The notes under the pieces were generated by a model. It was not told the DNA's origin. It searched no databases and worked only from the letters and a program-made list of their open reading frames with translations. A stretch of DNA of 64,000 nucleotides from Zavarzinia aquatilis. GTDB lineage: Bacteria > Pseudomonadota > Alphaproteobacteria > Zavarziniales > Zavarziniaceae. Made by a program: the position numbers and the translations under genes. Position 1 is the stretch's first letter; the number at the start of each line of letters is the position of its first letter. The DNA is taken from the NCBI RefSeq assembly GCF_003173035.1, contig NZ_QGLE01000008.1:124001-188000 (forward strand), given 5' to 3'. This document shows positions 33,549 to 42,903 of the stretch, piece after piece.

Positions 33549-34690
33549 GACACCAGCACCACGGCGCTGTCGGCCGCCCAGCTCAGGTAGACCTCGTCGT
33601 TCCAAGTGATCGGCCGGTCGCGCAGGCGGGTGCGGTTGGCGACCGCCGCCGTCACCTTCTTCCCGTCGGCGAGACGGACGTGGTAGATCGTGAGATTGCC
33701 GAGATAGCCGATGTCCCAGACCGTGCCCTTGACGCAGTTGAAATCGGGCTGTTCCGGCGCGGTGAGCGAGACATCCAGCTTTTCGGGCCGGACCGCGACC
33801 CAGACGGTGGCGCCGAGCGCCGCCGAGGTGCCCCGGTCGACATAGACCTGGGTGCCGGCCTCGGCCGAGGTGATCACCACATGGTCGGGGGCGACGTCCG
33901 AAAGCCGCCCTTCGAAGACATTCACATCGCCGATGAATTCGGCGACATAACGGCTGTTCGGATATTCGTAGATCTCGGTCGGGGTCGCGACCTGGGCGAT
34001 ACGGCCGTGGTTCATCACCGCGATGCGGGACGAGACGGTCATCGCCTCTTCCTGGTCGTGGGTCACGATGACGAAGGTGATGCCGACCTGCTCCTGGATG
34101 TTCATCAGCTCGAACTGGGTCTGCTCGCGCAGCTTCTTGTCGAGCGCGCCGAGCGGCTCGTCCAGCAGCAGCATCTTCGGCTTCTTGACAAGGGAGCGGG
34201 CGAGGGCGACGCGCTGACGCTGCCCGCCCGACAGCTGGTGCGGCTTGCGTTTGCCGAATTTGGTCAGCTGGACGAGGGTCAGCATTTCCTCGACCCGGCG
34301 GTTGCGTTCCTCCTTGGGCACGCCGTCCTGGCGCAGGCCAAAGGCGATGTTCTCTTCCACTGTCATGTGGGGGAACAGGGCATAGGACTGGAACATCATG
34401 TTCACCGGCCGCTCGTAGGGCGGCACGGTCGACATGTCGACGCCGTCCAGCTCGATCCGGCCCGAGGTCGGCCGCTCGAAGCCTGCCAGCATTCGCAAGA
34501 GGGTGGTCTTGCCGCAGCCGGACGGACCGAGCAGCGAGAAGAACTCCCGCTGGTAGATGTCGAGGTTCATGTTGTCGACGGCGACGAAGTCACCGAACGT
34601 CTTGGTGACGTTCACGATGCGAATGTAGGGCTTCGCTTTCGGATCGTTCCACGGCTCGAAAGGTACCCTGGCGGCGCTCGCCGTATTCAT
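33545..34690 (-). CDS. potG: Putrescine/polyamine ABC transporter ATP-binding protein PotG
   Basis: The 381-residue ATPase has Walker A GPSGCGKT (about residues 55-62), the Q-loop MFQSYALFPHMTV, signature LSGGQRQRVALARSL, Walker B MLLLDEPLGALD and the switch histidine in IVTHDQEEAM. The C-terminal TOBE region (from about 285, with VRPEKLDVS) binds regulators or substrate in related transporters. It energises PotH/PotI. A hairpin between potF and potG may lower its expression relative to the binding protein. Confidence 0.94.
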   Translation of the reverse strand: MNTASAARVPFEPWNDPKAKPYIRIVNVTKTFGDFVAVDNMNLDIYQREFFSLLGPSGCGKTTLLRMLAGFERPTSGRIELDGVDMSTVPPYERPVNMMFQSYALFPHMTVEENIAFGLRQDGVPKEERNRRVEEMLTLVQLTKFGKRKPHQLSGGQRQRVALARSLVKKPKMLLLDEPLGALDKKLREQTQFELMNIQEQVGITFVIVTHDQEEAMTVSSRIAVMNHGRIAQVATPTEIYEYPNSRYVAEFIGDVNVFEGRLSDVAPDHVVITSAEAGTQVYVDRGTSAALGATVWVAVRPEKLDVSLTAPEQPDFNCVKGTVWDIGYLGNLTIYHVRLADGKKVTAAVANRTRLRDRPITWNDEVYLSWAADSAVVLVS

Positions 34691-34748
34691 GCCCCAAACC
34701 CCCTCAGGCCCGGTAACCGGGTAAAAAAAAGCAGACGAAACGAGAAAG

Positions 34749-34773
34749 GCCGGCGTCAGGTCCTGGCGCCGGC
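34749..34773 (-). terminator. Hairpin between potF and potG
   Basis: GCCGGCG and CGCCGGC arms enclose 11 bases, followed on the minus strand by CTTTCTC. It is a weak terminator or mRNA-end stabiliser that would leave more potF than potGHI message. Confidence 0.55.
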
Positions 34774-34787
34774 CCCCGATCAGGCGA

Positions 34788-35888
34788 TCATTCGCCCAGT
34801 TTGATGGTTTCCCAGATCTTGTTCAGGATGCGCTGCTCCTTCTGGGAATAGGCGGTGATGAGGAAGAGCGTCTTCATCGTTTCCGCGGTCGGATAGATGC
34901 CCGGGTTCGAGGTGACGGCGGCATCCATCAGCGGCTTCGCCGCGGCATTGCCGTTGGCATATTGGGTGGCGGCCGAATTGCGGGCGATCACCTCGGGCTT
35001 CATCATGTAGTCGATGAAGGCATGGGCGGCCTCGGGGTGCGGCGCGTCGGCGAGGATCGCCATCGAGTCGAACCACAGCTGGGCGCCTTCCTTCGGCACC
35101 GCGAAGGCGATCTCGATGCCCGACTTGGCGGCATCGGCGGCGGCCTTGGCCTGGAAGACGTCACCGTTCCAGGCGACGGCAAGGCAGATGTCACCGGTCG
35201 CCAGCTTGTCGATCATCGACGAGCCTTCGAAGCGGGTGATATAGGGCCGGATCTTCTCGAGGATCGGCAGGGCCTTCTTGATCACCGCCGGATCCTTGGA
35301 ATTCGGATCCTCGCCCAGCGACTTCAGGACGGCGGGAATGACCTCGTCCGGCGCGTTCAGGATGGCGACGCCGCAATCCTTGAACTTGGCGATCTCGGCG
35401 GGATCGAAGACGATCTTCCAGGAATCGACCGGCGCGTTCGGGTCGATTTCCTTGATCTTCTTGACGTTGTAGCCGATGCCGGTGATGCCCCACATGTAAT
35501 CGACGGCGTGATCGTTGCCGGGATCGAACAGCGCCAGCTTCTCGACGATGGCGGGGTCCATGTTGGACAGGTTCGGCAGCTTGGACTTGTCCAGCTTCTG
35601 ATAGGCGCCGGCCTTGATCTGCCGCTCGAGGAAGGCACCCGAGGGGAAGACAACGTCATAGCCCGACTTGCCGGCCAGGATCTTGGCTTCCAGCGTGTCG
35701 TTCGAATCGAAGGTGGAATAGACGACCTTGATTCCGGTTTCCTTCTCGAAATCCGCCAGGGTCGTATCGTCGATATATTCTTCCCAGTTATAGACGTTGA
35801 CGACCTTCTCCTCGGCGCGGGCGACGCCAGCGAAGGCCGCCGACGCGATCAGCGCCGTGGAAAGACAGGACTTGAGCGAAAAAGACAT
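34788..35888 (-). CDS. potF: Putrescine/polyamine-binding periplasmic protein PotF
   Basis: The 366-residue protein starts with a Sec signal (FSLKSCLSTALIASAAFAGVARAEE, cleavage near ARA-EE, residue 25). The PotD/PotF fold follows: VVNVYNWEEYIDDTTLADFEKETGIKVVYSTFDSNDTLEAKILAGKSGYDVVFPS, later DYMWGITGIGYN and AVAWNGDVFQA. The aspartate and tryptophan clusters match polyamine sites. ATG 35888 has GGAGG at good spacing. First gene of the operon potF-potG-potH-potI. Confidence 0.95.
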   Translation of the reverse strand: MSFSLKSCLSTALIASAAFAGVARAEEKVVNVYNWEEYIDDTTLADFEKETGIKVVYSTFDSNDTLEAKILAGKSGYDVVFPSGAFLERQIKAGAYQKLDKSKLPNLSNMDPAIVEKLALFDPGNDHAVDYMWGITGIGYNVKKIKEIDPNAPVDSWKIVFDPAEIAKFKDCGVAILNAPDEVIPAVLKSLGEDPNSKDPAVIKKALPILEKIRPYITRFEGSSMIDKLATGDICLAVAWNGDVFQAKAAADAAKSGIEIAFAVPKEGAQLWFDSMAILADAPHPEAAHAFIDYMMKPEVIARNSAATQYANGNAAAKPLMDAAVTSNPGIYPTAETMKTLFLITAYSQKEQRILNKIWETIKLGE

Positions 35889-36037
35889 GAGGGCCTCCGG
35901 TTTAGGAACGCCGTTGTTTCCGCGGGGCGTTCCCGAGCAATTGGCAGGACCCGGCAATTAGAACCGTGCGGTCACGGCTTGGTCAACACAAAGCCTGCCT
36001 TTGCACGGGCTTGACCTTGTCCGTCAGCCCGTTTCCT

Positions 36038-36985
36038 TCAGCGTTTCCGCACGCACCAGACATTCAGGCGGTCGGCGCGGCCCGTCGCGGCGTAATGGCG
36101 CGTCAGCAGGGCCTGCGACAGGGTGCTGGGCTGCCGGTACGGCTCGCCGCCTTCGATCCGGCGCCGGTCGGCGACGATCCGATTCGAGCGCAGCATGTCG
36201 ATCAGCTTCGCCTCGTCGAAAATCTCGATCTCGCCGAAGCCGAGGCGGTCCAGAATCTCGCGGAAATGCGGCTTGTCGTAGAAGATCACATGGACGGGCG
36301 CCTGCAGCCCCAGCCAGTTCTCGCCGAACTGTTCGGCGGTGCCGCCATGGGCATAGGGCACGGCGATGTTGAGGACGCCGCCGATCGCCATCTTGCGCGC
36401 GATTTTCTCCAGCGTCTCGACCGGGTGGTACAGGTGTTCGACCACGTGATTGATGCGCACGAGGTCGAGGGAGCCGTCCTCGATCCGGGCGAAACCCTCG
36501 TCATTGGCGCGCAGGCCAATGTGACCGGCGGCGGTCACGGTCTGCAGCGGCGTGTCGGCGAAATCCATGCCGATGGTCTTGCGCGCGCCGCGCTTGCGCG
36601 CCTTGTTCAGGAAGGAGGCCGAGCCGCAGCCGTAGTCGAGCACGGCGGCCTTGCGCCGGAACGCGGCCTTGTAGCGCGAACTGATGGCGCGGGTGACGCG
36701 GGCGCTTTCGGCGAGGTCGGCCATGCGCCGCACCCACCAGGTGCCGAAGCCGCCCTGGTTCTTGTTGTAGGACTGATAGGGTTCGTAATCCGCGGTGTAA
36801 TAGGCGCCGGACTCGGCCTCGTTCGGCCTTGTGGCGAGGAAGCGGAGCTTGCAGGGCCGGCATTCCATATAGAGGAAGGGGCGGCCCGGCCGCAGGCCGA
36901 AATGGTCGAACGACCGCAGCCATTCGACGAGATCGGGCGACCCGCAATGCGGGCAGCGATCGAGCGATTCCAGACCCTGTTCCAT
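36038..36985 (-). CDS. SAM-dependent methyltransferase with N-terminal zinc ribbon
   Basis: The 315-residue protein opens with a CXXC zinc ribbon (CPHCGSPDLVEW...MECRPCKLRF). The class I methyltransferase core has VLDYGCGSASFLNKARKRGARKTIGMDFAD (about residues 118-147) as the SAM-binding loop and IRINHVVEHLYHPVETLEKIARKMAIGGVLNIAVPY as motif IV. The last 80 residues bear HVIFYDKPHFREILDRLGF. Such fused proteins methylate sugars of surface glycans. ATG 36985 follows AGGGGAAAG. It ends the minus-strand glycan operon. Confidence 0.85.
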   Translation of the reverse strand: MEQGLESLDRCPHCGSPDLVEWLRSFDHFGLRPGRPFLYMECRPCKLRFLATRPNEAESGAYYTADYEPYQSYNKNQGGFGTWWVRRMADLAESARVTRAISSRYKAAFRRKAAVLDYGCGSASFLNKARKRGARKTIGMDFADTPLQTVTAAGHIGLRANDEGFARIEDGSLDLVRINHVVEHLYHPVETLEKIARKMAIGGVLNIAVPYAHGGTAEQFGENWLGLQAPVHVIFYDKPHFREILDRLGFGEIEIFDEAKLIDMLRSNRIVADRRRIEGGEPYRQPSTLSQALLTRHYAATGRADRLNVWCVRKR

Positions 36986-37008
36986 CTTTCCCCTCAAGTC
37001 GGCCCGGA

Positions 37009-38100
37009 TCACGGACCGGCGATATCGTCCTGCGCCGAAATCGCACGGCCGAAGGCGGCGCGTATGGCGGCCGCCCAGGCGTCGGCCACGATCTCGGTCG
37101 AATAATGCGTGGCGACGAAGTGTTTCGCCGCTTCGGCCATGTGATGCCTTGCGCCCGCGTCCGTTACAAGGGTCTCGAAGCGCGGCCCCCAGTCGCCGAT
37201 GACGCTGACGCCCGCGAAGGGCAGGTAGCTGGGCAGGGGATCGGCGACGACGGCAAGGCCATGGGCGATCGAGGTCACCATGCGATTGTTGGATTTGACG
37301 ACGGTGAACGGGTTGAGCGCGACCGGAATCACGCTGATGTCGTGCAGCTCCAGCGCCCGGCCGATGGTCGCCCGGTGCCAGCGCAGGTAATGGGTCGGTA
37401 TGGACCAGCCCGAAACCACGTCCGCGTATTTCTTCCTGTTGTTGCTGATCACCGTCAGGGTCAGCGGCACTTTGCGCGCCAGCGCCTCGATCGCCGGCCT
37501 GATCCGCGCAAGGTCGGTCATGCCGCCCTCGGCGTAGGAGACGCCGTGATTGCCGAACCAGACGAGGCGCACCACCTTGCCGTCCCGCGCCAGCGCGCGG
37601 CGCAGGCGGCCGAGGGCGATTTCCGCCTTCAGTCGCTCGAAGGTGAGCAGCGGGCCGAGGTCGAGCGGATCGTCCAGCGCGTCGCCCGCGACATGGATGG
37701 GCGGTGGCTTGTCGCAATTCTCGGCGACGATCTCGCCCATCTTTTCCGTCGAGACGATGACGCCGTCGACGCTGGCGACGGCATCGCGCAGTTCGGCGTC
37801 GCGCCCGGCCAGTTTCTGCAGCTGCTTCGGATTGTGGAAATGATTGTCGCACAGGTCGAGGAGGACCGTGGTGCCGTGCTGGCGCCTCAGCTCCAGCGCA
37901 TGGGCGACGGATGCCCGATCATAGAGCTTCGACAGGATCAGCACCGCCGGTGCCGGGTCCTGCTTGCGATAGAAGCCGGCATTCATGCCCTTGGCCCGCA
38001 GCGCCTCGATGATCAGGCTGCAGCGCAGGCGGATACTGGCGATGTTGTTGTCGACGCGCTGCGCCCACCAGGCGATGCGCGGCGGAGGGATGACGGTCAC
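37009..38100 (-). CDS. GT4-like glycosyltransferase
   Basis: The 363-residue protein starts with GTG 38100, four bases after the preceding gene. It has IAWWAQRVDNNIASIRLRCSLIIEALRAKGMNAGFY as first Rossmann-like part, a middle VRLVWFGNHGVSYAEGGMTDLARIRPAIEAL with the second-domain start, and VAVIPVALNPFTVVKSNNRMVTSIAHGLAVVADPL near the donor site. These fit GT-B glycosyltransferases of the GT4 group. The donor sugar is unknown. Membership in the cluster points to lipopolysaccharide or capsule. Confidence 0.72.
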   Translation of the reverse strand: MTVIPPPRIAWWAQRVDNNIASIRLRCSLIIEALRAKGMNAGFYRKQDPAPAVLILSKLYDRASVAHALELRRQHGTTVLLDLCDNHFHNPKQLQKLAGRDAELRDAVASVDGVIVSTEKMGEIVAENCDKPPPIHVAGDALDDPLDLGPLLTFERLKAEIALGRLRRALARDGKVVRLVWFGNHGVSYAEGGMTDLARIRPAIEALARKVPLTLTVISNNRKKYADVVSGWSIPTHYLRWHRATIGRALELHDISVIPVALNPFTVVKSNNRMVTSIAHGLAVVADPLPSYLPFAGVSVIGDWGPRFETLVTDAGARHHMAEAAKHFVATHYSTEIVADAWAAAIRAAFGRAISAQDDIAGP

Positions 38101-38104
38101 CGCT

Positions 38105-39424
38105 TCAGGCCCGGCCCGATCCCTCGCCGAACATATGCACCGTTTCCGGCAACAGCTGACGCAGCGGCCCCGCCGCTTCCTCGACGACGAGGGCGACGCG
38201 AACGCCCGGCCGGCAACGGCAGGCGATCTCGACCTGACCGCGCCACCATTTGGCCGACAGCCTGGGCTGACCGGCGGTCAGCGCCTGACCGGGCACGGTC
38301 ACCGGGGCGGCGGCGGTCACGCCGATATAGACGAACTTCCCGGCCGATTGCAGCAGGCCGGCCAGGACCCAGGGAATATCGTCCTCGGGCAGGCGGTCGA
38401 GGAAGTCGATGGCGAGGATGCCGTCCGCGCCCTGACCCCGCGTGGCATCGCCCCGGAACACGCCCGGGAAGACTTCAGCGGCGTTTTTCAGGCTGCCCGC
38501 ACCGGCGCTGCCGGCGAGGCGGCGGGCGCGGCGGTCATGCCGGGCGACGGTGCCGGCATCCATCAGCGGCTTCGCCTCGGCCGGGGCATTGGCGCCGCGC
38601 AGGGCCTCGAAATCGGGGCTGGGGGACGTCGCGGTGAAGACGGTGAATCCCGCCTCGTCCGCCTCGCGCTCGAGCGCCAGCCAGTAACGGCCCTGATCGT
38701 TGTGCTGGTATTTGAACAGCTCGGGGAAGGGGTGCCAGGGCTGCTTGTAGAGGGTGGTGAAATGCAGCAGCATCGACTCGCCGTCGACATATTCGAAATC
38801 GCGGGCGTTCCAGCCGGACGGCATGGTGCCCCACAGACCGGCCTGCGCCGCGACCTTCTGGAAATGGGTGCTGCTGTGGATGCGGTGGGCCTCTTCCTCG
38901 TGCCAGACGGCCGACAGACCGGCGCAGTCGATCAGCATGACCGAGCTTTCCTCGTCGCTGATCGCGAGGGCGGCCGCGCCCTTCATGTCGATGTCGAACA
39001 ATTCGCCCGGATCGGCGAAATAGATCTGGTCGACGTCATTGTAGATCGCGCGCCCGGTTCGCCCGGCCAGATCGGGAATGGCATAGCGATAGCTGGTGAA
39101 GCCGGTCCACCAGTTGTTGCGGTCGAAGCCCGCGAGATCCTTCATCAGGTGGATTTCATAGGCGCGCGCCGGATCGCGGTTCTTCACCACCGACCAGACA
39201 AAGACGCGCTCCGCCCGGTATTGCTCCGGCTCGGTGCCGAGGAAGATGTGCACCGTCGGCTTGCCGTTCGGCGTGACCCCGGCGACCGGCGGCAGCTTCA
39301 CGGAGACCGGACGTTCGCGCCAGCCCGCGATCCGGTCCGGCTTCTTGCCCGTCAGCCGAAAGCGCAGGGTGCGGTAGCGGCGCGGGCTGCGGAAGGAACT
39401 CTGGGCGACGGGCGCTGGACTCAT
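38105..39424 (-). CDS. GT8-like glycosyltransferase fused to methyltransferase-like domain
   Basis: The protein has 439 residues. The N-terminal part resembles GT-A enzymes: VHIFLGTEPEQYRAERVFVWSVVKNRDPARAYEIHLMKDL, then IYNDVDQIYFADPGELF with the D-X-D metal motif and WHPF near the acceptor site. From about residue 305 to 430 follows a domain with DGILAIDFLDRLPEDDIPWVLAGLL and FVYIGV, as in the end of Rossmann methyltransferases, and KWWRGQVEIACRC. The usual glycine-rich SAM loop is not obvious, so this part may be a methyltransferase relic. AAGAGAAG lies before ATG 39424. Confidence 0.7.
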   Translation of the reverse strand: MSPAPVAQSSFRSPRRYRTLRFRLTGKKPDRIAGWRERPVSVKLPPVAGVTPNGKPTVHIFLGTEPEQYRAERVFVWSVVKNRDPARAYEIHLMKDLAGFDRNNWWTGFTSYRYAIPDLAGRTGRAIYNDVDQIYFADPGELFDIDMKGAAALAISDEESSVMLIDCAGLSAVWHEEEAHRIHSSTHFQKVAAQAGLWGTMPSGWNARDFEYVDGESMLLHFTTLYKQPWHPFPELFKYQHNDQGRYWLALEREADEAGFTVFTATSPSPDFEALRGANAPAEAKPLMDAGTVARHDRRARRLAGSAGAGSLKNAAEVFPGVFRGDATRGQGADGILAIDFLDRLPEDDIPWVLAGLLQSAGKFVYIGVTAAAPVTVPGQALTAGQPRLSAKWWRGQVEIACRCRPGVRVALVVEEAAGPLRQLLPETVHMFGEGSGRA

Positions 39425-39584
39425 TTCGGCTTCTCTTCGGATCAAGAGGTGCGGTCGGCGGCGGGCACGCCAGGGGCCCGGCCGCGAACACCCTTCGGCC
39501 GGGAACTTACCAAGCTCCGCCGCAAGTTGCCAGTGCGAGGGCGGCCGTGGACTTCCGGGCGGGCGGTCGCCGCGACGGCCGAAA

Positions 39585-40691
39585 TCAGGCCCGGTCGGGG
39601 CCTTGGGGCGAGGTGTCGCGGAACAGTCCGGCGCCGCGGACGGCCGCCAGAAACTCGACCGACCAGCAATGGTCCGACGGTATCAGGGCCTCGTCCGGGA
39701 AATCGGGTGGGGCAGCGGGGTGAAGGTCGAACAACGAGATGCGGCGCTGTTTGGTCTGCTGCAAAAGAAAGCTGGCGATGCGCGGCGACCAGGGAACCTG
39801 GGTGCCCATGAGGATGAAAACCGGCTTTCCCGCGTTGATCGCGTCCGAGATCATGGAGACGCTTTCGGCGGTGGTGATCACCGTGTCGGCGTCGACGATT
39901 TCCCGGACATAGCGATCCTTTGCCGCAGGCTCGCCGAAGACGAGCAGGCGCACCGGCATGTCGGCCAGCCGCCGGCGCAGGTCGTCGACCACCCGGCGCG
40001 GGGTGCGGGGCGCGGTCAGCACCGTGATGCTGCTGGCCGGGTTGCCGGCGGCGCGCTCGATCAGCGCGCCGAGGTCGCGCCAATAGTCGTCCGCATAGCG
40101 GATCTCGTCGCTGTCCCCGCCAAGGAGGAACAGCAGGCGGCGTCGGCCGTCGCCCGGCGTGGGCGCCGGCAGGCCCGCGCGCAGCAGCCGCGTCGAGGCG
40201 ATGGGCAGGCCGATTTCGCCGGGCGCGACGACATGGCCCTGATGGGCGACAACGGCGGCGAAAAAGCCGCGGTCCATCCGCTTCGGCGTGCCCAGATGGA
40301 TCGCCGGCACACCCCACAGGGCGGCGATGAAGGCCCCCACCGCCTCGCCCCGGCCAAGGGTGGAGACGACGGCGGCGACGCGGTCCGGCGGCGGCGCCTC
40401 GCCGGTGAACAGCAGGGGCCACAGCCGGCGGCCGAGGCCCGGCGCGGCCTTCCGGCGCCGGCACCAGCGCAGCCAGGGATTGAGCAGAAGGGTGAGGGCG
40501 GCAAGGCGCAGGTGGCCCCTGACCATGACGATCTCGCCCCCGCCGGTTCCGGCCAGGGCCGAGGCAAGGCCGATCGCATTGTCGCGATCCCCGGCCTTGT
40601 AATGATCGACGACGAGAAAGCGCGGCGCTTCGGCAGGGGAGGGCGGCGATCCGCCGGTCGCCTCGCTGGTTGCATTGATCAGGGAAGGCAT
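39585..40691 (-). CDS. ELM1/GtrOC1-family protein (putative glycosyltransferase)
   Basis: The 368-residue protein belongs to the ELM1 group (mitochondrial fission ELM1-like). It shows FLVVDHYKAGDRDNAIGLASALAG, an internal RRRLLFLLGGDSDEIRYADDYWRDLGALIERAA and VITTAESVSMISDAINAGKPVFIL, the last being the donor-site region in GT-B folds. The eukaryotic relatives act in mitochondrial division; bacterial ones lie in glycan clusters. ATG 40691 is preceded on the minus strand by a GAGCC stretch and no clear Shine-Dalgarno site. It is divergent from the GT2 gene and first in the minus-strand cluster. Confidence 0.78.
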   Translation of the reverse strand: MPSLINATSEATGGSPPSPAEAPRFLVVDHYKAGDRDNAIGLASALAGTGGGEIVMVRGHLRLAALTLLLNPWLRWCRRRKAAPGLGRRLWPLLFTGEAPPPDRVAAVVSTLGRGEAVGAFIAALWGVPAIHLGTPKRMDRGFFAAVVAHQGHVVAPGEIGLPIASTRLLRAGLPAPTPGDGRRRLLFLLGGDSDEIRYADDYWRDLGALIERAAGNPASSITVLTAPRTPRRVVDDLRRRLADMPVRLLVFGEPAAKDRYVREIVDADTVITTAESVSMISDAINAGKPVFILMGTQVPWSPRIASFLLQQTKQRRISLFDLHPAAPPDFPDEALIPSDHCWSVEFLAAVRGAGLFRDTSPQGPDRA

Positions 40692-40780
40692 TCAATGTCC
40701 CGGCCGGCTCGCAAGGCGCCGGCTTGACAGGCTCGCCGAACTGTCCTGAAAGTCGCCATGTCCAGAGAGGCGGTAATCGC

Positions 40781-41602
40781 ATGAGCAAGACGAACGACAA
40801 GGACGGCCCCAAGGCTGTCCCGCCCTTGTCGTGCTATATTCGCACACTGAACGAAGAGCGCAACATCGAGGCCGTGGTGCGCGCCGCGCGCCGGGTCGCC
40901 GCCGAGGTCGTCGTGGTCGATTCGGGCTCGACCGACCGCACCGCGGCCCTCGCGGAGGCGGCGGGCGCCCGCGTCGTGGTCAACCCCTGGCCGGGCAACG
41001 GCTTCCAGAAGCAATTCGGCGAGGCCGCCTGCAGCCATGACTGGGTGCTGGACCTCGATGCCGACGAAGTGGTCACGCCCGAACTCGCGGCCGAGATCGC
41101 GGCGCTGTTCGCGACGGGGGAGCCACCCCTCGGCGTCTACGAGATCGACCTGACCTGCGTGCCGCCGGTGGGCGAGCCCTGGTACGATTTCGACCACGCC
41201 TTCCGGCGCAAGCTCTACGACCGGCGCCGTTTCTCGATGCCGGGGCACAAGGTCTGGGACCAGCTGGAGCTGCCGGCGGGCACCAGGGTTGGCCGGCTGC
41301 GCGCCACGCTGATGCATTATGCCTTTCGCGACATCGCCCATGTCGTCGCCAAGCTGAACGGCTACAGCACCATGGGCGCGCGCGACGGCAAGCGGAAGAC
41401 CAAGGGCAAGCTGCTGTTCCGTATCTGGTGCGCGCTGCCGTTCTATTTCTTCAAGCACTACATTCTGCGCGGCCTGTGCCGGGCCGGAACCTATGGCCTG
41501 ATCATCGCCGCGTCCGCCGCCTATGGCCGCTGGCTGCGCGACGCCAAGATGTATGAGGCGATCAGGATCGAGGAACGCCGCGCGCGCGAAGCCGGGCGCT
41601 GA
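40781..41602 (+). CDS. GT2 glycosyltransferase, WaaE-like
   Basis: The 273-residue enzyme is a short family 2 transferase of LPS core type. LSCYIRTLNEERNIEAVVRAARRVAAEVVVVDSGSTDRTAALAEAAGARVV is the nucleotide-sugar half. HDWVLDLDADEVVTPEL holds the D-X-D motif. A conserved YDRRRFSMPGHKVWDQL follows, and the C-terminal amphipathic helix LPFYFFKHYILRGLCRAGTYGLIIA associates with the membrane. WaaE-like enzymes add glucose or heptose to inner core heptose. AGAGAGG precedes ATG 40781. Confidence 0.85.
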   Translation: MSKTNDKDGPKAVPPLSCYIRTLNEERNIEAVVRAARRVAAEVVVVDSGSTDRTAALAEAAGARVVVNPWPGNGFQKQFGEAACSHDWVLDLDADEVVTPELAAEIAALFATGEPPLGVYEIDLTCVPPVGEPWYDFDHAFRRKLYDRRRFSMPGHKVWDQLELPAGTRVGRLRATLMHYAFRDIAHVVAKLNGYSTMGARDGKRKTKGKLLFRIWCALPFYFFKHYILRGLCRAGTYGLIIAASAAYGRWLRDAKMYEAIRIEERRAREAGR

Positions 41603-41616
41603 CGGGGTATTTTTCC

Positions 41617-41706
41617 AGGCCGTCATCCCGGCGCAGGCCGGGATCTTTGGCCGTTAAGGGCGCCTCTCTCGTCGAAAGACCCCGGCCTTCGCCGGGATGA
41701 CGATTA
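41617..41706. repeat. Paired REP-like palindromes (copy 3)
   Basis: ATCCCGGC-GCAG-GCCGGGAT at 41625-41644 and CCCCGGC-CTTC-GCCGGG at 41681-41696 followed by GATGACGA lie between two convergent glycosyltransferase genes. The loop sequences GCAG and CTTC match copy 1. Confidence 0.8.
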
Positions 41707-41716
41707 AGAGTGGACC

Positions 41717-42889
41717 TTAGTGTTTCGCCGTCAGGGCGGCCTTGCCGGCCGCGTACATGGCTTCGATCATGGCGGCGACGGCGGCGGGGGCGTAGTGGCT
41801 GGCGGCATAGGCCCGGCCCTGCCGCGCCCGGGCGAGGCGATCCTGGTCGTCCGCCATCAGCCGGCGCAGGGCGTCGGCGATCTCGTCCACCGTCGCATCC
41901 TCGATGTGCAGCGCGCCCGAGGCTTCCGGCGCGACCTCGGGCAGGGCGCCGCCCTTCTTGCACACGATCAGCGCATCGCCATTCATCATGCCCTCGACCG
42001 CGACCCGGGCGAAGGCTTCGGCATGGCGCGAGGGGATGGCGAGAATGGCGGCGCGGCGCATCCAGTCCATCGTCTCGGGGAACGGCCGGGGGCCGAGGAA
42101 GGCGATGTTCGGATGGCTGGCGACGGCGGCGAGGAAGCTGCGCTGATAATCGCTCGGATGGCTGCAATCCGTCGTGCCGATCTGGAACGCGCCGATGGCG
42201 ACCGCCTTCCAGTCGGGGAAATCGGGCAACACGCGGGCCGCCGCCTCGGCGAAGGCGGCCGCGCCCTTGCCGCCGTTGATGCGCCCGACGAAAAGGGCGA
42301 CCCTCTCCTTGGCGGCGAGGATCGCCTCGTCCGTCTCGGCCGCGGCCGCGCAGTCGACGACATTGGGAATGCGGTGGACGAGGTCGCGCGGCACGGCCGG
42401 CGCCGCCTCGTAGAGCCGCTGCTCGATCCAGTCGGACAGGGCGACGATGCCGGCGAGGCGATGCAGGCTGCCGCCGATATTCTTGGGCGGCCGCAATTCC
42501 TTCATCGACATCGGATCGTTGTGCAGGAACAGGAACACCGGAATATCCGGGAATTCCTTCTGCAGCATGACCGCGAGCAGGGGCCGGTTGTGGACCTGGA
42601 TGACGTCGGGTCTGGCCGCGCGCAGGGCCCGGCGCACGCCCTCGAAATAGAACAGCGCCTCCCAGCCCATGACATAGGCGGCGGCGAGGCGGGTGGTGAA
42701 GAAGAAGGGCCGCACCGATTGGAGCCGGGCAGTCTGCAAGGGGTCGGCGACCGCGGTGCCGAAGACCGTTGTCCGTGCCTTCGAGACCCCGGCCAGCTGA
42801 TCGACGCAGAGGGCGATCGCCCCCGCCGTCGTCACGGAATAGCGTTCCTTGAACGGAATCACATCGACGACATGCGGGGGGCTGGCCAC
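41717..42889 (-). CDS. GT4 glycosyltransferase
   Basis: The 390-residue protein has a GT-B fold. The N-terminal half holds VVDVIPFKERYSVTTAGAIALCVDQLAG and DVIQVHNRPLLAVMLQKEFPDIPVFLFLHNDPMSM. The second half has RVALFVGRINGGKGAAAFAEAAARVLPDF and IPSRHAEAFARVAVEGMMNGDALIVCKKGGALPEV, the E-X7-E region of GT4. It likely extends a core or capsule glycan. thrS begins just upstream on the same strand with 14 bases between the thrS stop and this start. Confidence 0.82.
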   Translation of the reverse strand: MASPPHVVDVIPFKERYSVTTAGAIALCVDQLAGVSKARTTVFGTAVADPLQTARLQSVRPFFFTTRLAAAYVMGWEALFYFEGVRRALRAARPDVIQVHNRPLLAVMLQKEFPDIPVFLFLHNDPMSMKELRPPKNIGGSLHRLAGIVALSDWIEQRLYEAAPAVPRDLVHRIPNVVDCAAAAETDEAILAAKERVALFVGRINGGKGAAAFAEAAARVLPDFPDWKAVAIGAFQIGTTDCSHPSDYQRSFLAAVASHPNIAFLGPRPFPETMDWMRRAAILAIPSRHAEAFARVAVEGMMNGDALIVCKKGGALPEVAPEASGALHIEDATVDEIADALRRLMADDQDRLARARQGRAYAASHYAPAAVAAMIEAMYAAGKAALTAKH

Positions 42890-42903
42890 GGTCTGTCTTC
42901 CGG

